Source: an uncultured Eubacteriales bacterium (lineage in GTDB: Bacteria; Bacillota; Clostridia; Oscillospirales; Acutalibacteraceae). From it: a stretch of 15,833 nt of DNA. Positions 7,177-14,304 of this stretch are shown in pieces (positions within the stretch are counted from its first letter, which is position 1; each line of letters begins with the position of its first letter). A program made the translations under genes and the position numbers. The DNA lies in the NCBI GenBank assembly GCA_900319655.1, contig ONPH01000014.1:1-15833 (forward strand), in the 5' to 3' direction. The notes under the pieces were generated by a model. The model made no database searches. It had not been told where the DNA came from and saw only the letters and a list, made by a program, of their open reading frames with translations.

Positions 7177-9270
7177 TTATACGCCGAACAAGAGGTCGTA
7201 GTATGAGGGATAGGGCCAGTAATCCGCGGCGGTCTCGGTCTCCATGCTGTCGCCCACGGCTCTGAGCTCCTGCATTTTTGAGAATACGCTCTCGCGGAAA
7301 TAGGTGGCGTAAGCCAAGCCGTCGTCCTTGTACTCGCCTGCGCCCATAACAGCTTCCTCAAGCTCTGCGGTCTTTTTAACAAAGCAAACGAGCTTGTTGG
7401 AAAGGCTTGTGATAAGCTCCTCCTCAACGCTTGTTGGGATAGCTTCGGACAGCGCTTTTTTGGCAAGGGCAGTCTCGGTGAGCTCGCGTACAAATTCGCT
7501 AACCGCAGGTGTGATGTTCTTTCTCGCCATATCAATCATGGTAAGAGCTTCAATGTTAATCTGCTTTGAGTAGCTTTCGAGCTCAATTTCATATCTTGCC
7601 CTGAACTCGGCCTCGGTGCAGATGTTGTTCTTGACAAAGAGGTCGATGTTCTTTTTGTCCATAAAGTGAGCGAACGCCTCGGGGAGCGATTTGAGGTTGA
7701 GAAGTCCTCTTCTCTCTGCCTCGCCTACCCATTCGTCGGCATAGTTGTCGCCGTTGAAGATAATTCTTCTGTGCTCGGTAAATACCCTCTTTACGAGCTT
7801 CCTTACGCCTGCCTCAACATCAGCGGCTGTGCAGAGCTCCTTGTAAAACTGCGAGAGCTCCTCGGCAACCATTGTGTTGAGCATATAGTTGGGACAGCCG
7901 ATATTGAGCGCCGAGCCGAGAGCACGGAACTCAAATTTATTGCCTGTGAACGCAAACGGTGAGGTGCGGTTGCGGTCTGAGGTATCCTTTTTGAAGTCAG
8001 CGAGAACGTCAACGCCGGTCTGCACCCTCTCCTTGCCCTGACTTACGTACTCTCCGCCCTCAATCATAGCGTCAACCATTGCGCCGAGGTCGTCACCGAG
8101 GTACATTGAAATAATCGCAGGCGGTGCTTCGTTAGCGCCGAGACGGTGGTCGTTGCCTGCGGAAGCTACGGTAATTCTGAGCAAATCCTGATACTCATCG
8201 ACAGCCTTAACTACAGCCGCGAGGAAAAGCTGGAACTGAATATTATCCTCGGGATGCTTGCCGGGAGAAAGCAGGTTTTCGCCTGTATTTGTCGAGATTG
8301 ACCAGTTGTTGTGCTTGCCCGAGCCGTTAACTCCGGCAAAGGGCTTTTCGTGGAGAAGGCAGACAAGGCCGTGCTTTTCGGCGGTCTTTTTCATAATCTC
8401 CATTGTCAGCTCGTTGTGGTCGTTCGCGATATTTGAGGTGGTGTAAATAGGAGCGAGCTCGTGCTGTGAGGGGGCAACCTCGTTGTGCTTTGTCTTTGCG
8501 AGCACGCCGAGGCTCCAGAGCTCCTCGTCGAGGTCCTTCATAAACGCCGCTACCCTTGTTTTGATAGCGCCGAAGTAGTGGTCGTCAAGCTCCTGTCCCT
8601 TGGGGGCTTTCGCGCCGAAAAGGGTTCTGCCTGTGAGCTTTAAGTCCTCGCGCTGATTGTACAGCTCGCGGTCGATAAGAAAATACTCCTGCTCGGGACC
8701 TACGGTAGTGATTACCCTTGTAACGTCGGTCTTGCCGAGAAGGTGAAGAAGCTTAACCGCCTCTGTGCTGAGCCTTTCCATTGAGCGGAGAAGCGGAGTT
8801 TTCTTGTCGAGAACCTCGCCTGTGTATGAGCAGAACGCTGTGGGAATGTACAGCGAGCCGTCCTTTACAAAAGCAGGAGACGTCGGGTCCCAGGTTGTGT
8901 AGCCCCTTGCCTCAAAGGTCGCGCGGATTCCGCCGCTGGGGAACGACGAAGCGTCGGGCTCGCCCTTGATGAGCTCCTTGCCCGAGAATTCCATAATTAC
9001 CTGACCGTCGCCATTGGGGGTGATAAAGCTGTCGTGCTTTTCGGCTGTAACGCCGGTCATCGGCTGGAACCAGTGGGTGTAGTGGGTACAGCCGAGCTCG
9101 ATAGCCCAGTCCTTCATTGCGGCGGCAACAACGTTAGCCACGCTCAAATCGAGCGGCTCGCCGTCCTGAATTGTCTTTTTAAGCGCCTTGTAAGTTGATT
9201 TGGGAAGTCTTTCCTGCATTTTCTGGTCGTTAAAAACCTTGCAGCCGAACATCTCGGGAACCTTAGACAT
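7177..9270 (-). CDS. glnA: Glutamine synthetase type III
   Basis: The protein of 697 residues has the length of type III glutamine synthetase (about 700), well above type I (about 470). It makes glutamine from glutamate, ammonia and ATP in the cytoplasm. The type III N-terminus is present ([17 protein letters not shown], 8-24), as are the metal-binding GPEQEYF (191-197), the [14 protein letters not shown] loop (261-274), the ATP-binding [11 protein letters not shown] (314-324) and the glutamate-site [12 protein letters not shown] (372-383). I place the start at the ATG at 9270, which has AGGAGAG eight bases upstream. The frame stays open up to 9438, but that extension covers the promoter and leader hairpin and is not translated. 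Glutamine is the CarA substrate, and the carA operon follows downstream with an ANTAR regulator between. Confidence 0.96.
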   Translation of the reverse strand: MSKVPEMFGCKVFNDQKMQERLPKSTYKALKKTIQDGEPLDLSVANVVAAAMKDWAIELGCTHYTHWFQPMTGVTAEKHDSFITPNGDGQVIMEFSGKELIKGEPDASSFPSGGIRATFEARGYTTWDPTSPAFVKDGSLYIPTAFCSYTGEVLDKKTPLLRSMERLSTEAVKLLHLLGKTDVTRVITTVGPEQEYFLIDRELYNQREDLKLTGRTLFGAKAPKGQELDDHYFGAIKTRVAAFMKDLDEELWSLGVLAKTKHNEVAPSQHELAPIYTTSNIANDHNELTMEIMKKTAEKHGLVCLLHEKPFAGVNGSGKHNNWSISTNTGENLLSPGKHPEDNIQFQLFLAAVVKAVDEYQDLLRITVASAGNDHRLGANEAPPAIISMYLGDDLGAMVDAMIEGGEYVSQGKERVQTGVDVLADFKKDTSDRNRTSPFAFTGNKFEFRALGSALNIGCPNYMLNTMVAEELSQFYKELCTAADVEAGVRKLVKRVFTEHRRIIFNGDNYADEWVGEAERRGLLNLKSLPEAFAHFMDKKNIDLFVKNNICTEAEFRARYEIELESYSKQINIEALTMIDMARKNITPAVSEFVRELTETALAKKALSEAIPTSVEEELITSLSNKLVCFVKKTAELEEAVMGAGEYKDDGLAYATYFRESVFSKMQELRAVGDSMETETAADYWPYPSYYDLLFGV

Positions 9271-9301
9271 AACAACTCTCCTGTCTGCTAATTTAAAATA
9301 G

Positions 9302-9331
9302 AGGCACTGTAAGCCTATGCTTACAGCGCCT
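9302..9331 (-). promoter_or_regulatory. Leader hairpin of glnA mRNA
   Basis: In the minus-strand RNA, AGGCGCUGUAAGC pairs with GCUUACAGUGCCU around the tetraloop AUAG: 13 continuous pairs including one G.U. On the plus strand the same position is an A.C mismatch, so the structure is made for the glnA transcript. It starts about 8 bases after the expected 5' end and is followed by CTATTTTAAATT, a weak U-tract. It may stabilise the 5' end, act as a weak terminator, or be the target of a regulator. It is not a canonical ANTAR target, which needs two hairpins with six-base loops. Confidence 0.6.
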
Positions 9332-9345
9332 TTGCTGTTATTGTC

Positions 9346-9374
9346 AGTATATTCTCTTTTTATGATTTTGTCAA
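9346..9374 (-). promoter_or_regulatory. Sigma-A promoter of glnA
   Basis: On the minus strand TTGACA (9369-9374, perfect) and TATACT (9346-9351) are 17 bases apart. The expected start is near 9339, giving a leader of about 69 bases that carries the hairpin at 9302-9331. Confidence 0.85.
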
Positions 9375-9443
9375 GATTTTTTTGAACGGTCTTTAGGTGT
9401 TTTGCCGCGTGATTTTTAGGTAATTTGCGGAAAAACATTTTTA

Positions 9444-9472
9444 TTGATTTATTCTCCGCGTAATGATAGAAT
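9444..9472 (+). promoter_or_regulatory. Promoter of the rlmD-like gene
   Basis: TTGATT (9444-9449) and TAGAAT (9467-9472) are 17 bases apart on the plus strand. This divergent promoter leaves a leader of about 22 bases and overlaps the in-frame ATG at 9463, which therefore cannot be the translation start. Confidence 0.6.
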
Positions 9473-9501
9473 ATATTTGTACAATCTCAGGAGGAAAGAT
9501 T

Positions 9502-10665
9502 ATGAGCAAGGCGGTTATCACAAACAAAAATATCTGCCCCGTTTACAAAAAGTGCGGCGGATGTCAGCTTCAAAATATGAGCTACCCCGAGCAGCTTAAA
9601 TATAAGCAGAACAAGGCTGAGCGTTACCTGAAGCGCTTCGGCAAAGTCCTGCCGATTATCGGTATGGACAACCCCTACCACTACCGCAACAAGGTTCAGG
9701 CGGCGTTTTACACAAGCCGCAACGGAAAGATAATCTCGGGCGTTTACCAGTCGGGCAGTCACAACGTCGTCGGAATCGACAGCTGCCAGATTGAGGACGA
9801 GCTTGCCGACAAAATTATCGTCGGCGTGCGAAAGCTGATGCCGTCCTTCAAAATGACGACCTACAACGAGGACACAAGGCGCGGATTTTTGCGGCATATT
9901 CTCGTAAAGCGCGGCTTTGCGACCAATCAGGTTATGCTCGTGCTCGTCACCGGCAAGCCGATGTTCCCCTCGAAGAACAACTTTGTTAAGGCTATCCGCG
10001 AGAAATTCCCCGAGATTACCACAATCGTGCAGAACATCAATCCCTATCAGACAAACCTTGTGCTCGGAGACCGTGAAAACGTGCTCTACGGCAAGGGATA
10101 TATCGAGGATATTCTCTGCGGCTGCCGTTTCAGGATTTCGCCGAAAAGCTTTTACCAAATCAACCCTGTCCAGACCGAGGTTTTGTACTCCACCGCCATT
10201 AAATACGCGGATTTGAAGGGCGACGAAACCGTGCTCGATACCTACTGCGGAATCGGCACAATCGGAATTATCGCCGCCAAAAACGGCGCAGGCAAGGTTA
10301 TCGGCGTTGAATTAAACGGCGACGCCGTCCGCGACGCGATTGTCAACGCCAAGGCGAACGGACTTAAAAATATCAGGTTCTATAAGGGCGACGCCGGCGA
10401 TTTTATGCGCGCCGCCGCACAGGAAGACGAAAAGCCCGACGTTGTGTTTATGGATCCGCCGAGGGCAGGCAGCAGCGAGGTTTTCCTCGATTCGCTGATA
10501 AAGATGTCTCCGAAAACCGTGGTTTACGTCTCCTGCAACCCCGAGACATTGGCGCGTGATTTGCGTTATCTCGAGCAAAAGAGCAGGTACAGAGCGAGAA
10601 AAATCCAGCCGGTGGATATGTTCCCCCACACAAATCACATTGAGTGTGTTGCAATTATCAGATAA
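9502..10665 (+). CDS. rlmD: 23S rRNA (uracil-C5)-methyltransferase, RlmD/RlmCD type, without TRAM domain
   Basis: The 387-residue protein starts at ATG 9502, seven bases after AGGAGG (9489-9494). It transfers a methyl group from S-adenosylmethionine to C5 of a uracil in rRNA. The iron-sulfur cysteines are C12, C18, C21 (CPVYKKCGGC) and C95 (IDSC). The methyltransferase domain has QINPVQTEVLY (219-229), the SAM loop DTYCGIGTIG (246-255), FMDPPRAG (316-323), the nucleophile C345 in VSCNPETLARDL and the base E381 in the terminal HIECVAI. Most family members (about 450 residues) begin with an RNA-binding TRAM domain; here the protein begins directly at the cluster. Which uracil (747, 1939 or both) is modified cannot be told from sequence. 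Its stop codon lies inside the operator of the next operon. Confidence 0.9.
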   Translation: MSKAVITNKNICPVYKKCGGCQLQNMSYPEQLKYKQNKAERYLKRFGKVLPIIGMDNPYHYRNKVQAAFYTSRNGKIISGVYQSGSHNVVGIDSCQIEDELADKIIVGVRKLMPSFKMTTYNEDTRRGFLRHILVKRGFATNQVMLVLVTGKPMFPSKNNFVKAIREKFPEITTIVQNINPYQTNLVLGDRENVLYGKGYIEDILCGCRFRISPKSFYQINPVQTEVLYSTAIKYADLKGDETVLDTYCGIGTIGIIAAKNGAGKVIGVELNGDAVRDAIVNAKANGLKNIRFYKGDAGDFMRAAAQEDEKPDVVFMDPPRAGSSEVFLDSLIKMSPKTVVYVSCNPETLARDLRYLEQKSRYRARKIQPVDMFPHTNHIECVAIIR

Positions 10666-10677
10666 TTGTGGTACAAT
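10649..10677 (+). promoter_or_regulatory. Promoter of the toxin-antitoxin operon
   Basis: TTGCAA (10649-10654) and TACAAT (10672-10677) are 17 bases apart. The -35 box and most of the spacer lie within the last codons of the rlmD-like gene. The expected start is near 10684, leaving a very short leader ahead of AAAGGAGA at 10686-10693. Confidence 0.7.
10652..10668. promoter_or_regulatory. Palindromic operator in the toxin-antitoxin promoter
   Basis: CAATTAT-CAG-ATAATTG is a perfect 7-base inverted repeat lying between the -35 and -10 boxes. Phd/YefM antitoxins, alone or with their toxin, repress their own operon by binding such palindromes, so this is the likely autoregulatory site. Direct evidence is position and symmetry only. 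Confidence 0.6.
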
Positions 10678-10700
10678 AATAACACAAAGGAGATGTTATT

Positions 10701-10961
10701 ATGCCGCAGATTATACCAATCAGAGATTTGAAAAATACAAGCGAGATCTCTCAGCTCTGCCACAGCACCGACAACCCGGTTTTTATCACAAAAAACGGCT
10801 ACGGCGATATGGTAATTATGAGCATTGAGGCGTATGAGAAAGCGATGTTTTTGCAGAATGTTTCGGAAAAGCTCGCCCTTGCCGAAAAACAGATTGAAGC
10901 AGGAGAAGTTACCGACGCCGCCGAATCGCTCAAAGAGCTGAGGAATAAATATGGCTTATAA
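10701..10961 (+). CDS. Antitoxin, Phd/YefM family
   Basis: The 86-residue protein begins MPQIIPIRDLKNTSEISQLC, the typical opening of Phd/YefM antitoxins, where the N-terminal half forms a dimeric DNA-binding fold. ITKNGYGDMVIMSIEAYE (about 29-46) matches the family's (I/V)TKNG...VVMS.E.YE signature. The C-terminal half (about 50-86) is a charged helical region (EKLALAEKQIEAGEV) expected to wrap around and neutralise the toxin. AAAGGAGA precedes the ATG. The gene overlaps the toxin by 11 bases, the usual coupling for antitoxin-first modules, and it has its own promoter and operator. Confidence 0.9.
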   Translation: MPQIIPIRDLKNTSEISQLCHSTDNPVFITKNGYGDMVIMSIEAYEKAMFLQNVSEKLALAEKQIEAGEVTDAAESLKELRNKYGL

Positions 10962-11262
10962 TGTTTCTATAACCGATGGCGCTTCCGCTGAGCTCGGTGA
11001 AATTCTCGGTTATATCATCAACCGTCTGCAAAACCCTAGTGCCGCCAAAGATTTTTTGGATAAGGTCGGGGAATGCTACGGCAGATTGGCGGGAAATCCG
11101 AAAATTTATCAGCTTTGCGATTATGAAAATTTTAAAGAAAAAGGCTACCGCAAGGCTGTAGTAAAAAACTATGTATTAATATATAGAATTGACGAAGCCG
11201 CAAAAGCGGTTTATATTCTTCATATTTTTTACGGCAGGCAGAATTATTACTCTTATATTTAA
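10951..11262 (+). CDS. Toxin, RelE/ParE family
   Basis: At 103 residues this has the size and plan of a RelE/ParE toxin: an N-terminal beta strand (YNVSITDGA), two helices containing AELGEILGYIINRLQNPSAAKDFLDKV, and a C-terminal sheet with YRKAVVKNYVLIYRIDE and the closing VYILHIFYGRQNYYSYI. RelE members cleave mRNA on the ribosome and ParE members poison gyrase; the sequence does not decide between them, although the -YRIDE...IFYGRQ(N/D)Y ending is common in clostridial RelE-type toxins. Translation is coupled to the antitoxin by the 11-base overlap. The amidohydrolase start follows 13 bases after the stop. Confidence 0.88.
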   Translation: MAYNVSITDGASAELGEILGYIINRLQNPSAAKDFLDKVGECYGRLAGNPKIYQLCDYENFKEKGYRKAVVKNYVLIYRIDEAAKAVYILHIFYGRQNYYSYI

Positions 11263-11275
11263 CACGGAGAAAATT

Positions 11276-12088
11276 ATGATTATAGATTCTCACGCGCATA
11301 TCGGGAAAATTTTGAAATTCAATATGAAAACCAATGAGCTGCTTTACTCGATGGAAAAGTACGGCGTTGATTTTTCGCTGTTCAGCAACATCGAGGGCGC
11401 GGAGTTCAGCCACAGCGGAATTAAGGTTCCGTTCTTTTTGACGAAGAAGCAGAACAAGCTGCTGAAAAATTCGATTGCCGAGGCGCGCAAGGCCCCCGAC
11501 AAGCTCGGCGTTTTGGTTTGGTGCAAGCTCCACAGCGAAAGTCCCGACAATGAATTCAGGCAGCTTATAAAGGACAACCGCGATATTATTTACGGCTTAA
11601 AGTTTCATCCCTTCCACTCTCTGACAAGCCCCGACAGCGACAACGCGGAGCCGTTTTACGAGCTTGCCGAGGAGTTTAATCTTCCGGTTGTGTCGCACAC
11701 CGGCGGATGTGAGCTTGCGATGTCCGAGCACCTTTACCGCGCCGCCGAAAAACATCCCGATATAAACTTTGTGATGGTTCATATGGACTTGGGCACGGAC
11801 AACCGCGACGCGCTTGAATACCTCGGAATGTTGCCGAACCTCTACGGCGACACAACGTGGGTACCCATCAAGACCACGGTTGAGGCGATACGCCGCTACG
11901 GCAGTAAAAAAATGCTCTTCGGCACAGACAACCCGATTGACGGCAAGGACACTTTGCTTACGAACAAGACGGGCGACCGCTCGATTTATCAGGAGTATTT
12001 TAACGAGCTCAGGGATATGATAACGCCCGATGAATACGACGATTTGATGTACCGCAACGCCCAAAAATTATTCGGAATAAAAATGTAA
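11276..12088 (+). CDS. Metal-dependent amidohydrolase (TIM-barrel, amidohydrolase-2 type)
   Basis: This 270-residue protein starts at ATG 11276 after GGAGA (11266-11270). All metal-site positions of the superfamily are visible in order: D-x-H-x-H near the start (H6, H8), K109/H111 in GLKFHPF, H141 in VVSHTGG, H169 in MVHMDLG and D218 in LFGTDNPI. Such enzymes hydrolyse or decarboxylate small substrates with one or two metal ions; the substrate is not evident. The size and the FGTD(N/S)P motif fit amidohydrolase-2 rather than TatD nucleases. The frame is open upstream into the toxin gene, but those residues have no ribosome binding site. It lies 13 bases after the toxin stop with no terminator between, so it is probably cotranscribed with the toxin-antitoxin pair. 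A strong terminator follows the stop. Confidence 0.85.
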   Translation: MIIDSHAHIGKILKFNMKTNELLYSMEKYGVDFSLFSNIEGAEFSHSGIKVPFFLTKKQNKLLKNSIAEARKAPDKLGVLVWCKLHSESPDNEFRQLIKDNRDIIYGLKFHPFHSLTSPDSDNAEPFYELAEEFNLPVVSHTGGCELAMSEHLYRAAEKHPDINFVMVHMDLGTDNRDALEYLGMLPNLYGDTTWVPIKTTVEAIRRYGSKKMLFGTDNPIDGKDTLLTNKTGDRSIYQEYFNELRDMITPDEYDDLMYRNAQKLFGIKM

Positions 12089-12097
12089 AAAGCATAA

Positions 12098-12132
12098 AAG
12101 CTCTCCCAAATCAAAGCAGTTTGGGAGAGCTT
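12098..12132. terminator. Two-way terminator between convergent genes
   Basis: AAGCTCTCCCAAA and TTTGGGAGAGCTT form a perfect 13-pair stem around a 9-base loop. The plus strand continues TATTGTTTA and the minus strand TTTATGCTTTTT, so it can end both the amidohydrolase transcript and the CotH-dockerin transcript, whose stops lie about 10 and 6 bases away. Confidence 0.92.
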
Positions 12133-12137
12133 ATTGT

Positions 12138-13631
12138 TTATATAACCCTTTTGAATTTGCTAAGCATATCAGACGAGTATTTTTGGATTTCCGTCGCGTC
12201 GAGCGCGTCAACCGTGTTGTCGTTGTTAACGTCAGCGATTATCTTCTGCTCGCCTGTGAGCTCGGCATTTTCCACGATATATTTTTGAACCAGCGTCGCG
12301 TCAAAAACATCAATCGACTTGTCGCCGTTGACGTCTCCGATTTTATAATCCTCACCGAAGGGATTAAAATGAACCGTCATCCAGTCGTTGCGGACGTCAA
12401 GCCAGTCTTTAAGGTAGTCGTAATTTGCGGCGTAGGTCGGCAGGGGCTTTTTGTAGTTGTTGAGCCACCACTTGGAGATATTCCAGCCGGCTTCCTTGTA
12501 GTTGCGCTCAAAAACATCCTTGTACTGAGCGTAGGTGGTGTCGAGGAAGCCGCCGTCGGCGGAGATGTTTTCGATAAACTCATAGTGGTCGCGGTAAACC
12601 TCGGACACCATCTCGTTGAACCAACCGTACTTTGCGAGGTAAATGTAGAGGTTTTTGTCCGCAAAAATTCCGTTATAGTCCGCGGCGTTCTTCGCACGGG
12701 CTGAAAAATCGGGATAGGCGTTGCCTGCGCATAGGTCATAGTCCCACGCAGGACCTGCGTAGAGCTTGCCGTCCTTGTAGTAAAAATAAACCGAGGTTCG
12801 CTCAAAATCAAAGGTCTTTAAATACTCGTTGAGCAGGTAATACTTTGCGAACGACGGCAAGTCGATTTTCTGCTCAATCTGCGCCTTATCGCCGGTTTTA
12901 ATCGCGGCAACAATGTCGTCCATAATCTCCTGAACATAAGCCTGCTGTTCCTCGGTCGGCTCTTCCGGATCTTTGAAGGCGAACCTGAAACGCTTATCGG
13001 CAACAAGATAAGTCTTGTCGTCCTCCTCGGTCACAGCCTCGAACTCGAGCAAAAAGTCCTTTTTTCCGCCGTTCGACTCGATGTCGATATTAACCCTGTC
13101 CTTGCCCTCCTGAACAGGCTCGTACAGGGTGTAGCAGCCGCGGAAGTTGCCGTCAACCCATAGCTCGCAAATCTTCTGATTTGAGGTGTATTCAAGTCCG
13201 AGCTCGCGCGCGAGCTCAAAGGCGGTGTAGTTGCGCAAAAGCGTGGGGTCAAAGGCGTTTGCAAGCAAAAACCACTTTTTGCCGCTGCCCATTGAGAGCA
13301 CGTTCTTTTTCTTGGCAAACTTAAATGTAAATGCTTTTTTCGTCACCCAGCTCAGGGCGGTTGTGTTGCCCCTCACCTTAAACTGAACGGCGTCGCTGAG
13401 CTCAGTACCGTCGGTGTCCTTAATCGTAATCTGAGCGTTAACGTAGTCGTCCTCTTTTTGAAGCGTTGTGCCGTTGCCGTTTTCGGTGACAACCCTGATT
13501 TGCGGAACGTCAAGGTGCTCGCCGTCATAAACCTGAGCGGCAGATACCGACGGTGCAAAGCAAAGCGCGCTTACCGCGAGCGTTAGGCAGAGCATTACCG
13601 CCGAGGCTCTTTTTAATATTTTTATTTTCAA
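12138..13631 (-). CDS. Secreted CotH-kinase family protein with C-terminal type I dockerin
   Basis: A 497-residue exported protein. The signal peptide (about 1-32) has KIKILKRAS, a hydrophobic core and a VSA-A cleavage site. The middle (about 40-420) is a CotH domain: VQFKVRGNTTA near the N-terminus, FDFERTSVYFYYKDGKLYAG and GPAWDYDL, the residues that bind ATP and metal in CotH protein kinases. Residues 431-497 are a type I dockerin with two calcium loops, DVNGDKSID and DVNNDNTVD, each followed by a helix with DATxxQKY or DATEIQKY. Dockerins plug enzymes into cohesin scaffoldins of cellulosomes. The start codon is TTG at 13631, seven bases after AGGAGG; no better ATG exists. No other dockerin, cohesin or glycoside hydrolase gene is in the window. 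Whether this CotH domain phosphorylates anything is unknown. Confidence 0.93.
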   Translation of the reverse strand: MKIKILKRASAVMLCLTLAVSALCFAPSVSAAQVYDGEHLDVPQIRVVTENGNGTTLQKEDDYVNAQITIKDTDGTELSDAVQFKVRGNTTALSWVTKKAFTFKFAKKKNVLSMGSGKKWFLLANAFDPTLLRNYTAFELARELGLEYTSNQKICELWVDGNFRGCYTLYEPVQEGKDRVNIDIESNGGKKDFLLEFEAVTEEDDKTYLVADKRFRFAFKDPEEPTEEQQAYVQEIMDDIVAAIKTGDKAQIEQKIDLPSFAKYYLLNEYLKTFDFERTSVYFYYKDGKLYAGPAWDYDLCAGNAYPDFSARAKNAADYNGIFADKNLYIYLAKYGWFNEMVSEVYRDHYEFIENISADGGFLDTTYAQYKDVFERNYKEAGWNISKWWLNNYKKPLPTYAANYDYLKDWLDVRNDWMTVHFNPFGEDYKIGDVNGDKSIDVFDATLVQKYIVENAELTGEQKIIADVNNDNTVDALDATEIQKYSSDMLSKFKRVI

Positions 13632-13685
13632 AACGTTTCCTCCTATGCCGATTTACAGCAATATTATAAAACTTTTCGCCCTTAT

Positions 13686-13712
13686 ATTATAAGTGATAAA
13701 GAAAAAAGTCAA
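13686..13712 (-). promoter_or_regulatory. Probable promoter of the CotH-dockerin gene
   Basis: On the minus strand TTGACT (13707-13712) precedes a perfect TATAAT (13686-13691) with a short 15-base spacer. The leader would be about 45 bases. Confidence 0.5.
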
Positions 13713-13722
13713 TAAGAAAATG

Positions 13723-14157
13723 TTAAAACAATTTTCCTTTATATGCCGTTTTCGGCAAGGCTTCAAAATCATAGCTTTTAAGCTCATCAAGGCTGATGTT
13801 CGCATTACAGCTTTCGCTTATCATAATGTTTGAATCGGCGGCTTCGTCTATATGCACCACGATAACGGGAATACACTTTCCGCAGGCGTAGCCACATTCC
13901 CAAGCCGTTCCGCTGTCGCTGTATCCGCCGTGGTAGAGCATTACCATATAGTCGGCGCGGTCGATGTTGTCCCTGTCCATTTCAAAGGTCTTTTGTGCCC
14001 AGAGAGAAAGGTTTTCGTCTTTATTTTCGCGCACCTCGTGGAGTCTGGGGCTGAAAAGCTCAAACCCTCTGTCTGATAAAATTTTCTCGGCACGCTTTAC
14101 ACATTCAAGCTCGAATTCATTAAAAAACGGCGAGGCAAGGTAAATCAACTTTGGCAT
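13723..14157 (-). CDS. Nucleoside 2-deoxyribosyltransferase family protein
   Basis: A 144-residue protein starting at ATG 14157, with AGGAGA upstream. The open frame extends to 14262 but that part is a terminator and promoter. The N-terminal LIYLASPFF (4-12), the MDRDNIDRADYMVML strand (60-74) and DSGTAWECGYACGKCIPV (81-98) are the signatures of nucleoside 2-deoxyribosyltransferases, with Glu87 at the position of the nucleophile in the G-T-x-x-E-x-G motif. The family moves deoxyribose between bases in nucleotide salvage, and some members are 2'-deoxynucleoside 5'-phosphate N-hydrolases or act on other modified nucleotides. The exact reaction is not certain. It has its own promoter, lies downstream of a terminator and is therefore a single-gene unit, unless it reads into the CotH gene. 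Confidence 0.85.
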   Translation of the reverse strand: MPKLIYLASPFFNEFELECVKRAEKILSDRGFELFSPRLHEVRENKDENLSLWAQKTFEMDRDNIDRADYMVMLYHGGYSDSGTAWECGYACGKCIPVIVVHIDEAADSNIMISESCNANISLDELKSYDFEALPKTAYKGKLF

Positions 14158-14187
14158 AACAATTCTCCTGAATAAATAATACAAATT

Positions 14188-14216
14188 ATTATAGCTTAAT
14201 ATCAAAGCGCAGTCAA
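14188..14216 (-). promoter_or_regulatory. Sigma-A promoter of the deoxyribosyltransferase gene
   Basis: On the minus strand TTGACT (14211-14216) and a perfect TATAAT (14188-14193) are exactly 17 bases apart, giving a leader of about 25 bases. Confidence 0.8.
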
Positions 14217-14228
14217 CTTTATACTGCA

Positions 14229-14260
14229 AAACGCCCCTGACAGCGCAAGCTGTCAAGGGC
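14229..14260 (-). terminator. Terminator of the DUF348/G5 lipoprotein gene
   Basis: On the minus strand GCCCTTGACAGC-TTGC-GCTGTCAGGGGC forms a 12-pair stem with one T.G wobble, followed by GTTTTGC. On the plus strand the wobble becomes a C.A mismatch, which supports action on the minus-strand transcript ending at 14305. Confidence 0.8.
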
Positions 14261-14304
14261 ATTTTTCATAAAACACACATCAATGTTTGAGGACTGTATT
14301 AAGC

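Noticed and set aside
9302..9331. glnA leader hairpin as an ANTAR target
   Set aside because: ANTAR targets have two hairpins with six-base loops carrying A at position 1 and G at position 4. Here there is one hairpin with a tetraloop, and no second hairpin is evident before the start codon. Kept only as a leader hairpin.
9271..9438. N-terminal extension of glutamine synthetase to an ATG at 9438
   Set aside because: The added codons cover a near-consensus promoter, the leader hairpin and the AGGAGAG site; type III enzymes begin near the ATG at 9270.
9487..10158. A 223-residue minus-strand open frame opposite the rRNA methyltransferase gene
   Set aside because: It is antisense to a well-conserved enzyme, has no ribosome binding site, and its sequence resembles no family I know.
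14158..14262. N-terminal extension of the deoxyribosyltransferase to 14262
   Set aside because: The extension runs through a terminator hairpin and a TTGACT-17-TATAAT promoter, and the family motif LIYLASPFF begins right after the ATG at 14157.
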